From Sphaerisporangium krabiense (lineage in GTDB: Bacteria; Actinomycetota; Actinomycetes; Streptosporangiales; Streptosporangiaceae): 64,000 nt of DNA. A program made the translations under genes and the position numbers. Shown in pieces: positions 8,688 through 17,148 of the stretch. The stretch covers positions 3,193,501-3,257,500 of the forward strand of contig NZ_JACHBR010000001.1 in assembly GCF_014200435.1 (NCBI RefSeq). Reading direction: 5' to 3'. Below the pieces are notes generated by a model. The model worked only from the letters and a program-made list of their open reading frames with translations, was not told where the DNA came from and ran no database searches. Numbering within the stretch: position 1 is the first letter of the stretch; each line of letters opens with the position of its first letter.

Positions 8688-8789
8688 ATGAAGTCGACCA
8701 CGAAGATCAAGAAGATCACGGTCCGGCGCACCAGCGACGTCCGCCTGACCTCCGCCACGTGCCAGTGCACCTACCCGGCAGCCAACTGA
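8688..8789 (+). CDS. candidate RiPP precursor peptide, 33 residues, Cys-x-Cys core
   Basis: A 33-codon gene. The first 20 residues are very basic and Thr/Ile/Val-rich (KIKKITVRR, then TSDVRL), as for a leader. The last dozen residues are neutral and contain the only two Cys (TCQCTY), followed by PAAN. It has a perfect AAGGAGG site and lies 104 bp before a protease that carries an RRE-like domain. It is far shorter than neighbouring genes yet well placed. The class is unknown: it does not match the lasso, lanthipeptide, thiopeptide, daptide or PQQ/mycofactocin precursor patterns I know. The leader/core boundary is inferred; TS-A at 21-23 is one possible cut. Confidence 0.75.
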   Translation: MKSTTKIKKITVRRTSDVRLTSATCQCTYPAAN

Positions 8790-8893
8790 CGCACGGCGGC
8801 GCATGAACCGGTGCTGTGCGCGCGTCGCCGTGCGCACAGCACCCGCCGCGCCAGGCGCCCGCCACATCCAGCCGCGGGGGAATGGAGTAGATC

Positions 8894-10117
8894 ATGTACG
8901 ACGTCGCGGTCGCCTTCCACGAGCTGAGCTTCGTCCCCGAGGGGGACGAGGTGGTGGTCGGCAGGGTCGACACCGACTCCTACGCGGTGCTTCCCGGCGA
9001 CGGCGCCGCCCTGCTGCGGAAGATGGCGGAGGGCATGCCCCCGGACCAGGCCGCGCGGTGGTACGAGTCCACCTACGGTGAGCAGGTCGACATGGACGAG
9101 TTCCTGGAGACGCTGCACGAACTGGGGTTCGTCCGGTCCGGCGAGACTGCGGACGGCGAGGCGCATGGCGGGGCGGCCCCCGGCCGCCTCCCGCTGCGAT
9201 GGCTCGCCCGCGCGGCGTTCTCCCCCTTCGCCGTCGTCGTCTACGTCGCGGTCCTCGCCGCCTGGCTGCTCGCCGCCGTCCGCCACGGCGACCTGCTGCC
9301 CCGGCCCCGCCACATGTTCTTCACCGATTCGCTGATCGTCGTCCAGTTCGGGATCCTCTTCGGCCAGCTTCCGCTGATCTACCTGCACGAGGCCTCCCAC
9401 ATGCTCGCCGGGCGCCGCCTCGGCCTGCGCAGCCGGCTCGGCATCAGCAACCGGTACTTCTACATCGTCTTCGAGACGAAGATGAACGGCCTGCTCAGCG
9501 TGGAGCGCAGCAAGCGGTACATGCCGTTCCTGTCCGGCATGGCCTGCGACGTCGTGGTGTTCTCCCTGCTCGGGCTGCTCGCCGACCTCACACGCACGCC
9601 CGGGGGCGACTTCTCCCTGATCGGGCGGATCGCGCTCGCGCTGGCCTTCACCGTCCTGACCCGCTTCATCTGGCAGTTCCAGCTCTACCTGCGCACCGAC
9701 CTCTACTACGTGTTCGCCACCGCGCTCAACTGCCACGACCTGCACGACGCCAGCACGGCGCTGCTGCGCAACAGGATCTGGCGGCTGCTCGGCAAGCCGC
9801 GCCGCGCCGTCGACGAGCAGCAGTGGACCGAGCACGACCGCAGGGTCGGCCGGTGGTACGGGCCGTTCATCCTCCTCGGCGTCCTCGTCATGCTCGGCTT
9901 CGTGGTGCTTGGCTCGCTGCCTGTCACCGTGCAGTACGTCGAGGTCGCCGTCCAGGGCCTGCGCGCCGGGCCGTCGCACGCCGCCTTCTGGGACGGAGCG
10001 GTGGCCATGGTCCTGCTCGTCACCTGGCTGGTCCTGCCGGCCTACCTGTCCTGGCGCAAGCGCCGGCCCGCCCGGACCCGGCCCGCCGGACCCGTCCTCA
10101 CCGAAGGAGTGAACTGA
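8894..10117 (+). CDS. RRE (PqqD-like) domain fused to an M50-type intramembrane metalloprotease
   Basis: A 407-residue protein. Residues 1-80 have the PqqD/RRE pattern: VGRVDTDSYAVL, then GAALLRKMAEG, then a helix pair ending in FLETLHELGFV. The rest is a polytopic membrane protein with TM segments near 110-135, 150-175, 220-245, 255-275, 325-345 and 370-390. YLHEASHMLAG has the zinc motif HEASH at residues 165-169, as in site-2 proteases. The RRE would bind the leader of the peptide encoded just upstream while the membrane domain cuts it or aids export. The next gene starts one base after its stop. Confidence 0.88.
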   Translation: MYDVAVAFHELSFVPEGDEVVVGRVDTDSYAVLPGDGAALLRKMAEGMPPDQAARWYESTYGEQVDMDEFLETLHELGFVRSGETADGEAHGGAAPGRLPLRWLARAAFSPFAVVVYVAVLAAWLLAAVRHGDLLPRPRHMFFTDSLIVVQFGILFGQLPLIYLHEASHMLAGRRLGLRSRLGISNRYFYIVFETKMNGLLSVERSKRYMPFLSGMACDVVVFSLLGLLADLTRTPGGDFSLIGRIALALAFTVLTRFIWQFQLYLRTDLYYVFATALNCHDLHDASTALLRNRIWRLLGKPRRAVDEQQWTEHDRRVGRWYGPFILLGVLVMLGFVVLGSLPVTVQYVEVAVQGLRAGPSHAAFWDGAVAMVLLVTWLVLPAYLSWRKRRPARTRPAGPVLTEGVN

Positions 10118-10118
10118 T

Positions 10119-12233
10119 ATGCCAGCCCAGGGCCGCCACCCGGCTCGCCGGCCCCACCTGAGGATCACCGGACCCCGCCGCGCCGACCGGCTGCGCCGCG
10201 CGGCCGAGGAGACCGGCGAGCACGCCGTCGTCTGCGGGTGCCACCGTCGTCTGCGCGGCCCCTACACCGGAGCGGACACGGCGCTGCGCGCCCTGCTGCC
10301 CGACGCGTACGCCCGGTGGCCCGAGCTGGTCGACCGTCACCGGGTCGAGCTCCTGTACGGCATCCCGGAGCTCGCCGAGATCGTCGGGCCCGCGCCCCAG
10401 CAGCTCGCGTTCACCGGGCCCTTCGAGCAGCGGACCCGCTTCTACGGCGCCCACATGATCCGCTGCATGAACCAGGGCATCGTGACGTTTCTGGCCGAGT
10501 ACGCGCGACGGCTGGCCGACGCGGGCGGCGCGCCGCCGTGCCTGGTGTTCGAGGACGTCCACGCGGCGGAGGACACGACCCAGGAACTCGTCGCGCTGCT
10601 GCTGCGCAGATGCGACCCCGGCACGCTGCGGGTCGTGGTCTCCGGCGCGGACGAGGAGCTGACGCCGGAGCTGGCCGGGGCGCTGGCGCGCTACGCCGAC
10701 GCCGTCCACGTGGCGGAGTCGCCCCCGGACGCCGAGGACCGGCGAGGGACGGAGGAGCTGGTCAGGGCCTATGTCGCGGCGGACGGCACCAGCGACGATC
10801 CCGCCGAGAACGCCGCCTACGCCGCCGCGGACGAGGCGTTCGTCCGCGAGCTGCACGACCTGCGCGCCGACGAGCTGACGCCGGGCGCCTCCTCGGGGAC
10901 CAAGATGGGCGCGATCCCGTACCACCGGGAACGCGGCGCGGACCCGGGCGGCCGCGGGCGCGAGGCGCTCACCGACGCCCTGCGGGTCAGCGCCGTGATC
11001 GGCTTCTCCGCCGCCACCCTCGACATCGGGCTGCGCGGCCGGGCGGTCACCGACCCGTCCGCTCACCCCGACGACTTCCGCAGGTTCACCGCGCTGGCCG
11101 CCAACGCGCTCGTGCCGCTCCGCCGCTACGACGAGTCGTACGACCTCTGCATGGATCTGCGCAGGCGGTTCACCGACCCCAACGCCCACATGATCAGCAG
11201 CTACGGCATCGCCATGCTGTACACCCGGTTCTACTCGCCGCGCGACCACGAGACCGCGCTGGCCTGGCAGAACAACGCCGTGGCGATCGCCGCCCTGCTC
11301 CCCGACCCCAGGGAGCGCCTGCTGCGCCAGGTCTTCAACGACAACGCCCTCGCCCTCATCGAGATGCACCGCGGCAACCTGCTGCACGCCCTGGACCTGG
11401 TCCGAACGGGCATGGAGCGGCTGGACGCCGCGCTGGACCCCGACGACTGGGTGGTGCACCGCTCCCAGCTCCTCTACAACCGCACCCGCCTGCTGGCCGC
11501 GCTCGGCCGCCACGACGAGGCCTACGCCGACTTCACCACGCTCATCGAGATGGACCCGTACTACACCGACTACCTCAGCGAACGCGCCAAGCTCTCCCGC
11601 AAGCGAGGCGACCTCGCCGCCGCGCTCGCCGACTACGACCGCGCCGTCACCATGGCCCCGCCCTTCCCCGAGCTGTACTACAACCGGGCCACCGCGCGGC
11701 TGGAGACCGGCGACGTCGAGGGCGCGCTGGACGACCTCGGCTACGTGCTGGAGATGGAGCCGCAGGACATGCCCGCCCGGCTGCGGCGCGCGGAGCTGTA
11801 CCTGGACGGCGGCGACCTGGACGCGGCCGAGGCCGACGTGGCGGCCGGCCTCGCGCTGCGGCCCTCCGACCCGGACCTGCTGTGCATGCAGGGCACGATC
11901 GCCCTGGAGCGCGGCGACGCCGAGGAGGCCGTCCGCCGGCTGGACGCCGCGCTCGACGCCCAGCCCGCCTACGCGGGGGCGCTGGTCAACCGGGCGGTCG
12001 CCCGCTTCAGCCTCGGCCGGCCCGCGGACGCGGCGGACGACCTGACCCGCGCGCTCGAGATCGTCGGCGACAACCCGGACGTGCTGCTCAACCGCGGCCT
12101 CGCCCACGAGGCCGCCGGGCGCCCCGCCCTGGCGCTGGCCGACTTCGACGCCGCGCTCGCGCTGCCCGGCGCCGACACCGCCGAGCTGACCGCCGCGCGG
12201 GACCGGTGCCTGGCGCTGCTGGCCGGTGTCTGA
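10119..12233 (+). CDS. large tetratricopeptide-repeat protein of the peptide cluster
   Basis: A 704-residue protein. Residues 1-150 are an unfamiliar domain with a CGCHRR element. Residues about 150-230 resemble a degenerate ATPase/STAND fragment (LVFEDVHAAEDTTQELVALLLRR, then LRVVVSGADEE). From about residue 320 to the end come helical repeats, with canonical TPRs from about 440 (such as YNRATARLETGDVEGALDDL and LNRGLAHEAAGRPALALADF). No secretion signal. It follows the protease by one base with a GAAGGAG site, so the two are co-expressed. TPR modules hold protein complexes together, so it may scaffold precursor processing (inference). Confidence 0.85.
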   Translation: MPAQGRHPARRPHLRITGPRRADRLRRAAEETGEHAVVCGCHRRLRGPYTGADTALRALLPDAYARWPELVDRHRVELLYGIPELAEIVGPAPQQLAFTGPFEQRTRFYGAHMIRCMNQGIVTFLAEYARRLADAGGAPPCLVFEDVHAAEDTTQELVALLLRRCDPGTLRVVVSGADEELTPELAGALARYADAVHVAESPPDAEDRRGTEELVRAYVAADGTSDDPAENAAYAAADEAFVRELHDLRADELTPGASSGTKMGAIPYHRERGADPGGRGREALTDALRVSAVIGFSAATLDIGLRGRAVTDPSAHPDDFRRFTALAANALVPLRRYDESYDLCMDLRRRFTDPNAHMISSYGIAMLYTRFYSPRDHETALAWQNNAVAIAALLPDPRERLLRQVFNDNALALIEMHRGNLLHALDLVRTGMERLDAALDPDDWVVHRSQLLYNRTRLLAALGRHDEAYADFTTLIEMDPYYTDYLSERAKLSRKRGDLAAALADYDRAVTMAPPFPELYYNRATARLETGDVEGALDDLGYVLEMEPQDMPARLRRAELYLDGGDLDAAEADVAAGLALRPSDPDLLCMQGTIALERGDAEEAVRRLDAALDAQPAYAGALVNRAVARFSLGRPADAADDLTRALEIVGDNPDVLLNRGLAHEAAGRPALALADFDAALALPGADTAELTAARDRCLALLAGV

Positions 12234-12235
12234 TC

Positions 12236-12760
12236 ATGCCCCTGTCGGCGGAAGGCTTCCGTGACGCGCTGGCCACGGTGACCACCGCGGTGTCGGTGGC
12301 CGCGACCCTCGACGGGCACGGCCTGCCGCGCGTGGTGACGATCGGGTCGCTGTGCTCGCTGTCGCTCGACCCGCCGCTGGTGCTGTTCTGCCTGGCCCGC
12401 GACGGCGCCTCCCACCGGGTGTTCTGCGCGGCCGACAGGTTCGCCGTCACCGTCCTGGCCGAGGACCAGGCGGACGTCGCCCGGCGCTGCGCCGGACGCC
12501 GCTCCGCCCGGTTCTCGGTCCCGCTCGCGCTCGCCGACGGCCTGCCGGTGGTGCCCGGCGCGCTGGCCCACCTGCTGTGCTCGTCCCACGCGCTGGTCGC
12601 GGGCGGCGACCACACGATCGTCATCGGCAGGGTCGAGCGCGCCGAGGTGCATCCCGGCAGGCCCTTGCTCTACCACCGGCGCGACTTCCACACCCTCGCG
12701 TCGCCGGAGCCCACCGGCATGCCGGTGGGCTCCGCGGCGGGGTTCACGAAGGCGCGCTGA
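12236..12760 (+). CDS. flavin reductase family protein (HpaC/DIM6-NTAB type)
   Basis: A 174-residue protein of normal length for the flavin-reductase-like FMN-binding split barrel. It opens SAEGFRDALATVTTAVSVAAT, then has RVVTIGSLCSLSLDPPLVLFCLA, the typical T-x-SS-x-SL-x-PPL motif, and a late IVIGRVE strand and LLYHRRDFH. It supplies FMNH2 to partner monooxygenases. It starts three bases after the TPR gene stop, and its 3' end overlaps the convergent LuxR gene by 17 bp. It is probably the last gene of the peptide operon, although no partner oxygenase is visible in the window. Confidence 0.9.
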   Translation: MPLSAEGFRDALATVTTAVSVAATLDGHGLPRVVTIGSLCSLSLDPPLVLFCLARDGASHRVFCAADRFAVTVLAEDQADVARRCAGRRSARFSVPLALADGLPVVPGALAHLLCSSHALVAGGDHTIVIGRVERAEVHPGRPLLYHRRDFHTLASPEPTGMPVGSAAGFTKAR

Positions 12761-13325
12761 CCAGGCCGAGCCGCTGCGCGAGCAGGACGGCGTTGACCCG
12801 GTCGCAGACGCCCAGCTTGCGGTACAGCCGCTCCTGGTGCTTGGTGACCGTACGCGGCGACAGCCGCAGCCGGCGGGCGATCGCCGTCGCGCTCAGCCCC
12901 GCGGACAGCAGGGACAGCACGTCGCGTTCCCGGGGCGTGAGCCGGACGCCGGCGGCGCGGGCCAGCCGCACCCGGTTGATCGCCGCCAGCGGCTCCGCGA
13001 GCGGCGTGATCAAGGTTTCCAGGGCGGTGAGCTGGGCGCCGGTCAGCACGGCGGCCCGTGACTCGATCAGCTCGGCCAGTCGCCGCGCCGCCGCCCCGGG
13101 CCTGCCGCCCCACCGCCACGTCTGGTTCTGGCGCTCCAGCGCCCCGTACTCCAGCCCGCCCCGCACCAGTTCGAGCGCCAGGGTGTCGTCCCCGAGCGAG
13201 GCCGTCCACAACAGCCGCAAGGTCTCGGCCGACACCGGGCCGCCGAGCGCCGCCAGCACACGCTCGTCGGCCCGCATCCGATCGACGGAGGACGTAGTAC
13301 CTTCAGGACCCCGTTCCGTTCGCAT
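12744..13325 (-). CDS. LuxR-type HTH transcriptional regulator
   Basis: A 193-residue protein. The C-terminal 60 residues are a GerE/LuxR helix-turn-helix: LTPRERDVLSLL, then TAIARRLRLSPRTVTKH, then KLGVCDRVNAVLLA. The N-terminal 125 residues are helical and Arg/Ala/Leu-rich, like the end of a LuxR-type ATPase regulator, but there is no Walker motif and no receiver Asp. It converges on the flavin reductase gene, so it probably regulates the cluster locally (inference). Confidence 0.85.
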   Translation of the reverse strand: MRTERGPEGTTSSVDRMRADERVLAALGGPVSAETLRLLWTASLGDDTLALELVRGGLEYGALERQNQTWRWGGRPGAAARRLAELIESRAAVLTGAQLTALETLITPLAEPLAAINRVRLARAAGVRLTPRERDVLSLLSAGLSATAIARRLRLSPRTVTKHQERLYRKLGVCDRVNAVLLAQRLGLVSAPS

Positions 13326-13536
13326 CGCGATCCATTCTCGAATGCCGGTCGGTACGCGTTGGATATTCGCGCCCCACCGGATTTGATTTTCGAATGGCCT
13401 GTGCCGTTGTCACGGCCTGGGGCCACAAATGGATCGCGCGTGCCGGTGCCTTGGATTTATGGTCGCCTGGTCTTTTTTCGCGTGCTTCTGGGGTCGCCCG
13501 ATAATGCCGGAATTACCGGGAATTCCGGCCGGTAAA

Positions 13537-14514
13537 TCAGCTTTCCTCGTCGTCCTCGAAGATCTCCTCGACGACCTCCCCGGCGACGATGCCCCCGACC
13601 ACCCCCGCGGCCCCCGCCGCCGCCACCGTCCCCCAGCCCGGCCCACCGCGGTGGTGCTCCTGGTCGCCGTACCCGCCCGGGTGCCCGCCGTGGCCGTACG
13701 CCTCATGCGGCCCCGCCTCGCCGTACTGTCCCTGCCCGCCGTACTCTCCATGCCCGGCGAGCCCGGTCAGCCACCGGTCCAGCTCGCCGGCCCAGTCGGT
13801 GCGCAGCGCCTCCTCGTGCCCGATCCGGAAACGGCCGATGGCGTCGCCCGAGAACCGCCCGGCGCTCTTGTCGGCCTCCAGGACGACCTCCAGCCCCTCC
13901 GGGGAGGCCACGAAGGTCAGCTCGATCTCGTTCACCAGCCCGGCGTGCCGCGCGGACGGATAGAACTCGATCTCCTGGTAGAACGGCAGCTCCTGCTCGA
14001 CCCCGAACAGCCGCCCCGCCTCCAGGTCCGCGGACTTGAACCGGAAGCCGAGGTCGATGATCGCCTGCAGAATGGCGACCTGGGAGGGCAGCGGCTCGAC
14101 GGTGAACGGGTCCAGATCGCCCTTGTCCACGGCCTTGGCGATCGCGAGCTCCGTCCGCACGCCGAGGGCCATACCGGTCAGAGGGTGCCCCCCGACCTCG
14201 CTGACGGGCAGCTCCCACGACAGGGGGATCTCGAAGGGGATCGCCTTGTCCTCCCCCTTGTGCAGGGTGAACGGCCCCGACACCGAAACCCGATGGAACT
14301 CCCCGAGCCCGGCCTGCTCCGCCTCGCCGTGCTCCACCTCCACCCCCGCGACCAGCCCGAGGGTGACGTGCTCGATCTCGGCGTCGAACTCGCCCCCGTT
14401 GAGCCGGACCTCCCCCCGCAACAGCCCGCCCGGCCGCACCCGCGAATCGGCCAGAACGGTGTCCACCGAAGGCGCCCCCACACCGAAGGCACCCAGCAGC
14501 CGTTTGAAGACCAC
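13537..14514 (-). CDS. SpoOM (Spo0M) arrestin-fold protein
   Basis: A 325-residue protein. It starts VVFKRLLGAFGVGAPSVDT, then VRPGGLLRGEVRL and repeated beta strands of the SpoOM family, linked to sporulation and developmental control in bacilli and actinomycetes. The first 250 residues are the family domain. The last 75 form a Gly/His/Tyr-rich tail (GHGEYGGQGQYG-type) ending in a hydrophobic Gly/Ala/Val stretch and a very acidic EEIFEDDEES. I chose the GTG at 14514 because a GGGAG site precedes it; the open frame runs further upstream without homology. Confidence 0.9.
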   Translation of the reverse strand: MVFKRLLGAFGVGAPSVDTVLADSRVRPGGLLRGEVRLNGGEFDAEIEHVTLGLVAGVEVEHGEAEQAGLGEFHRVSVSGPFTLHKGEDKAIPFEIPLSWELPVSEVGGHPLTGMALGVRTELAIAKAVDKGDLDPFTVEPLPSQVAILQAIIDLGFRFKSADLEAGRLFGVEQELPFYQEIEFYPSARHAGLVNEIELTFVASPEGLEVVLEADKSAGRFSGDAIGRFRIGHEEALRTDWAGELDRWLTGLAGHGEYGGQGQYGEAGPHEAYGHGGHPGGYGDQEHHRGGPGWGTVAAAGAAGVVGGIVAGEVVEEIFEDDEES

Positions 14515-15014
14515 GCTTCTCTCCCGTCGAAGATCGTCCGCCGATACACGGCGCCAGCCGACCGCCAGAACGATCGATCCCGCCCCGAGGTTCCGATGGC
14601 CGGCAAACCTTGGCTTCCCCGCCGACCCACGATCAGGACGAACAGCACACGACAGGGAACAAACGACACGGCACGGCCGGCGGCCCCACCCGGGCGAACT
14701 CCCTCCACCCCGCTCGCGACAATTCCACCGTGTCCTCCTCGGTGGCCGCATGGCCGCCACCGTCCTCGCGGCGGCCGCGCCCGCGAACGGCATTAAGAGC
14801 CTCTTTAGGGGAGGAAAGCCGCACGTGCTGAACCGGAACAGGATTTCACGTAGAGGCCGGCACGCATGGAAGGTGGCGGTGCCGGATGCCTGTGGTAAAC
14901 GGGGCGGCGATCACTCCGGATAAGGGTGAGGATGGCAAATCGCATTGACTATCCATCGACCCAGGCACAGACTACGTGTGGACGCCTAGTCCCCCATGCG
15001 CCCTTGAGGCTGGA
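14515..15014. other. 500-bp gene-free divergent intergenic region
   Basis: It separates the leftward SpoOM gene from a rightward membrane-protein gene. Base composition drops from about 14,780 onward, marking the change from cluster DNA to the accessory region. I see no convincing coding sequence, RNA gene or strong hairpin. Promoters for both flanking genes must lie here; a TTGACT at about 14,945 is a possible -35 box without a convincing partner. Confidence 0.5.
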
Positions 15015-15947
15015 ATGACATCCTGGTTGGTAAGGAATTGGAAGCCCATCCTGGCTGTGGGGAGTGCCCTGGTCGGTGCGGTCCTCGGCGCTGCCGTGCA
15101 AGAGGTCCTGACCACGGAGCTGCGATTGGCCGCGGCGATCGCCGTGGTTCTGTGTGTGACGGTCATAGGACTGTTCGCCGCTTTACTGGCCACTCTGGAA
15201 TCGAGAAGACAGGCTGACATCGAGGTCTCAGAAAGCAATCAGGCTCTGTTGTGGACGGTCCGTAAAGAAGCCGTCGAACTCGGCGACAGGTTCCAGCAGG
15301 CATCGATCGCGATCGCGGCCGAAGTCCGCGACCTGTCGAAGCGTTTTGGTCTCCACGTGGAGCAACTGCTCCTGGAGGAGGTCAATGCGATGGATTCTCT
15401 GGACGACGACAAGACGGCGCAACTGATGCTGTCCGCCCAGCAGGAACTGTTCGTGCTGGACCTGATCTCAGAAGAAGGGCACTGGCCTGACGGGGCGATG
15501 CAGGCCGATCATTCGAAGGATTTCTTCGAGACTCTGGTGCAGAAGGTGAGGGGCGCTCCTCCTTCGTTCACCTACAAGCGAATAGTGCAGGTCTCGGACC
15601 CGCTCAGGTCGTTGAGGAACGCCAAGACGACGGGTTTCATCAGGCATTGCCACGCCATGCTCGACCTGCGGAAGCGGAAAGGGCATAGAGTCACGCTTCG
15701 CGTGGCGCGTCGGAGGTTCCCCTTCAAGTTCATGCTCATGGACCGCACCAAGCTGGTGATCCAGCTGCAGGAATACAGTGACGTCGACGAGAGCCTGCGG
15801 ATCTGGGGGGAGATCCTCATATCGGATCCGAGTAGTGAGCTGATAAAGATATTCCTCAACATCTGGGCCGAACTGGACGATGATCAACATACGAGAACGG
15901 TGCGGATCGGGGAGCTGCCCCCGCTCGCCCAAGATGATCCCGCCTGA
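15015..15947 (+). CDS. membrane-anchored protein of unknown function
   Basis: A 310-residue protein. Two N-terminal transmembrane helices (about 9-31 and 38-60) are followed by a 250-residue soluble part that opens with a charged helix (SRRQADIEVSESNQALLWTVRKEAVELGDRF), likely a coiled coil. The C-terminal half contains alternating strands around RVTLRVARRRFPFKFMLMDRTKLVIQL, reminiscent of PLD-like or sensor domains but without an HKD motif. I do not recognise the family. Codon usage is less GC-biased than in the peptide cluster. The ATG at 15015 is preceded by TTGAGGCTGGA. Confidence 0.75.
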   Translation: MTSWLVRNWKPILAVGSALVGAVLGAAVQEVLTTELRLAAAIAVVLCVTVIGLFAALLATLESRRQADIEVSESNQALLWTVRKEAVELGDRFQQASIAIAAEVRDLSKRFGLHVEQLLLEEVNAMDSLDDDKTAQLMLSAQQELFVLDLISEEGHWPDGAMQADHSKDFFETLVQKVRGAPPSFTYKRIVQVSDPLRSLRNAKTTGFIRHCHAMLDLRKRKGHRVTLRVARRRFPFKFMLMDRTKLVIQLQEYSDVDESLRIWGEILISDPSSELIKIFLNIWAELDDDQHTRTVRIGELPPLAQDDPA

Positions 15948-15962
15948 GGACGGACCAGACGA

Positions 15963-16556
15963 TCAGGTCTCCCGTCCGCGTCTTCGCAGACGGCTTCCCA
16001 TGAGAACTATCATTGTCAGGCTGGTGCCCAGAACGGCCAGATAGCCGACGAATCCGTAGTTGGCGAACTTCCAGTCATCGATGGTGGCAAGCGTTATCAG
16101 CGAGCTCACGGAAAGACAGCCGTAAACAGACCAGGACTCACTCTGTGGATCGCTGAGCGACTTCTTGAACGTCGGCGCGGATGCCAGGGCGTCGGAAAGA
16201 ATGGCCAGGGTGACGGCGAAGCCGGCTTGCCGATAGGTGATCCATAAGACAAGGCCCGCGATCGAAAGCGCTCCACAGGTCAGGTCGAACGCGGACACGG
16301 ACCAATGGGCGTCCCTGCTTCGCAGGGTGGCCAGAAATATTATCGTAGGGTTGATGCCGGCTATCAGGGTGACCAGCGAGACCAGCCCGACGCCCTCCTG
16401 CATTTGAGCCGCGAAAGCCAGGTAGGGGGCGACCGCCCAAAGGAACCAGGTCACCAGATGCGGCCTGATCTTGTTCTGCAACGCACTGCGGAGATAGACG
16501 GCGGACCCCAGCACGTTGAAACACAGGGCCAGAAAGACGAACTTGGGATCTATCAA
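15963..16556 (-). CDS. multi-pass membrane protein, PQ-loop/SWEET-like size
   Basis: A 197-residue protein with about seven hydrophobic helices. It starts MIDPKFVFLALCFNVLGSAVYL and continues HLVTWFLWAVAPYLAFAAQ. The pattern (short helices, Trp and Pro in the second) is like small PQ-loop-type transporters, but I cannot confirm the family. It converges with the membrane protein at 15,015, leaving only 15 bp between the stops. Confidence 0.7.
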   Translation of the reverse strand: MIDPKFVFLALCFNVLGSAVYLRSALQNKIRPHLVTWFLWAVAPYLAFAAQMQEGVGLVSLVTLIAGINPTIIFLATLRSRDAHWSVSAFDLTCGALSIAGLVLWITYRQAGFAVTLAILSDALASAPTFKKSLSDPQSESWSVYGCLSVSSLITLATIDDWKFANYGFVGYLAVLGTSLTMIVLMGSRLRRRGRET

Positions 16557-17148
16557 CGTTTCCGTTCCCTTCGGTCAGGACGTCTGGAGCCTTGTGATCA
16601 GGGTGTGCGAACCTGGCACGCAGAGGCCACGGAAACGCCGGCTCGAGAAGAGTCGCCCCCGAGGAAGGGGTGTGAACTTCTTGTCTCTGATGAAAGGGAT
16701 CGCGGCCCTCCTGGTCCTTGGAGTTCGACGGCTCGTTACTGCCTGGACATGCGTTAGTGGACGGATATGGTACCGATCACGAAAGCCGATCCAGGCCACA
16801 GCCCATCCTTTTAGTGCCATTACCAGGTCTTAACGTGACCTCGAGCGGGGAACGGTCGCCGACCGGTGAACGCGACACGAGATGGAGTCCCGAATCCCGA
16901 GGGCGCGATACAGAACTGCTCCCCCATAGCAGCACAGTAAAGGAACACCTGATCGTCTCCTTCGCCAAGGCCGCCGAGGTGTCGTCCCGCCTCACCCAGC
17001 GCGTTCGCAGGGACTCGTCGCCTTCCAGAGCCCGTGACCACGACGTTCACTGACGCGACCAGACTGTTGGGCATGGTCCAGCGGGGTCGTCGTAGCAGCC
17101 GATCCGACGGGGCCGTGGGCAGGAATCTACTGGCGCCCCTGTGGCCCA
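16557..17148. other. 590-bp region without recognisable genes
   Basis: Short open frames on both strands lack codon bias or familiar motifs. Composition is lower-GC than the core chromosome. No tRNA, strong hairpin or repeat was seen. It lies in the accessory segment next to genes with different codon usage, so it may be decayed mobile DNA. Confidence 0.4.

Noticed and set aside
3011..10117. Daptide biosynthesis (class III aminotransferase, methyltransferase and M50 protease together)
   Set aside because: The peptide does not end in Thr, no iron-dependent oxidative decarboxylase is visible, and the methyltransferase is of the PrmC type. The resemblance is limited to shared enzyme folds.
16557..17148. 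Short open frames in the 590-bp gap
   Set aside because: They have no codon bias, no ribosome-binding site and no recognisable motif.
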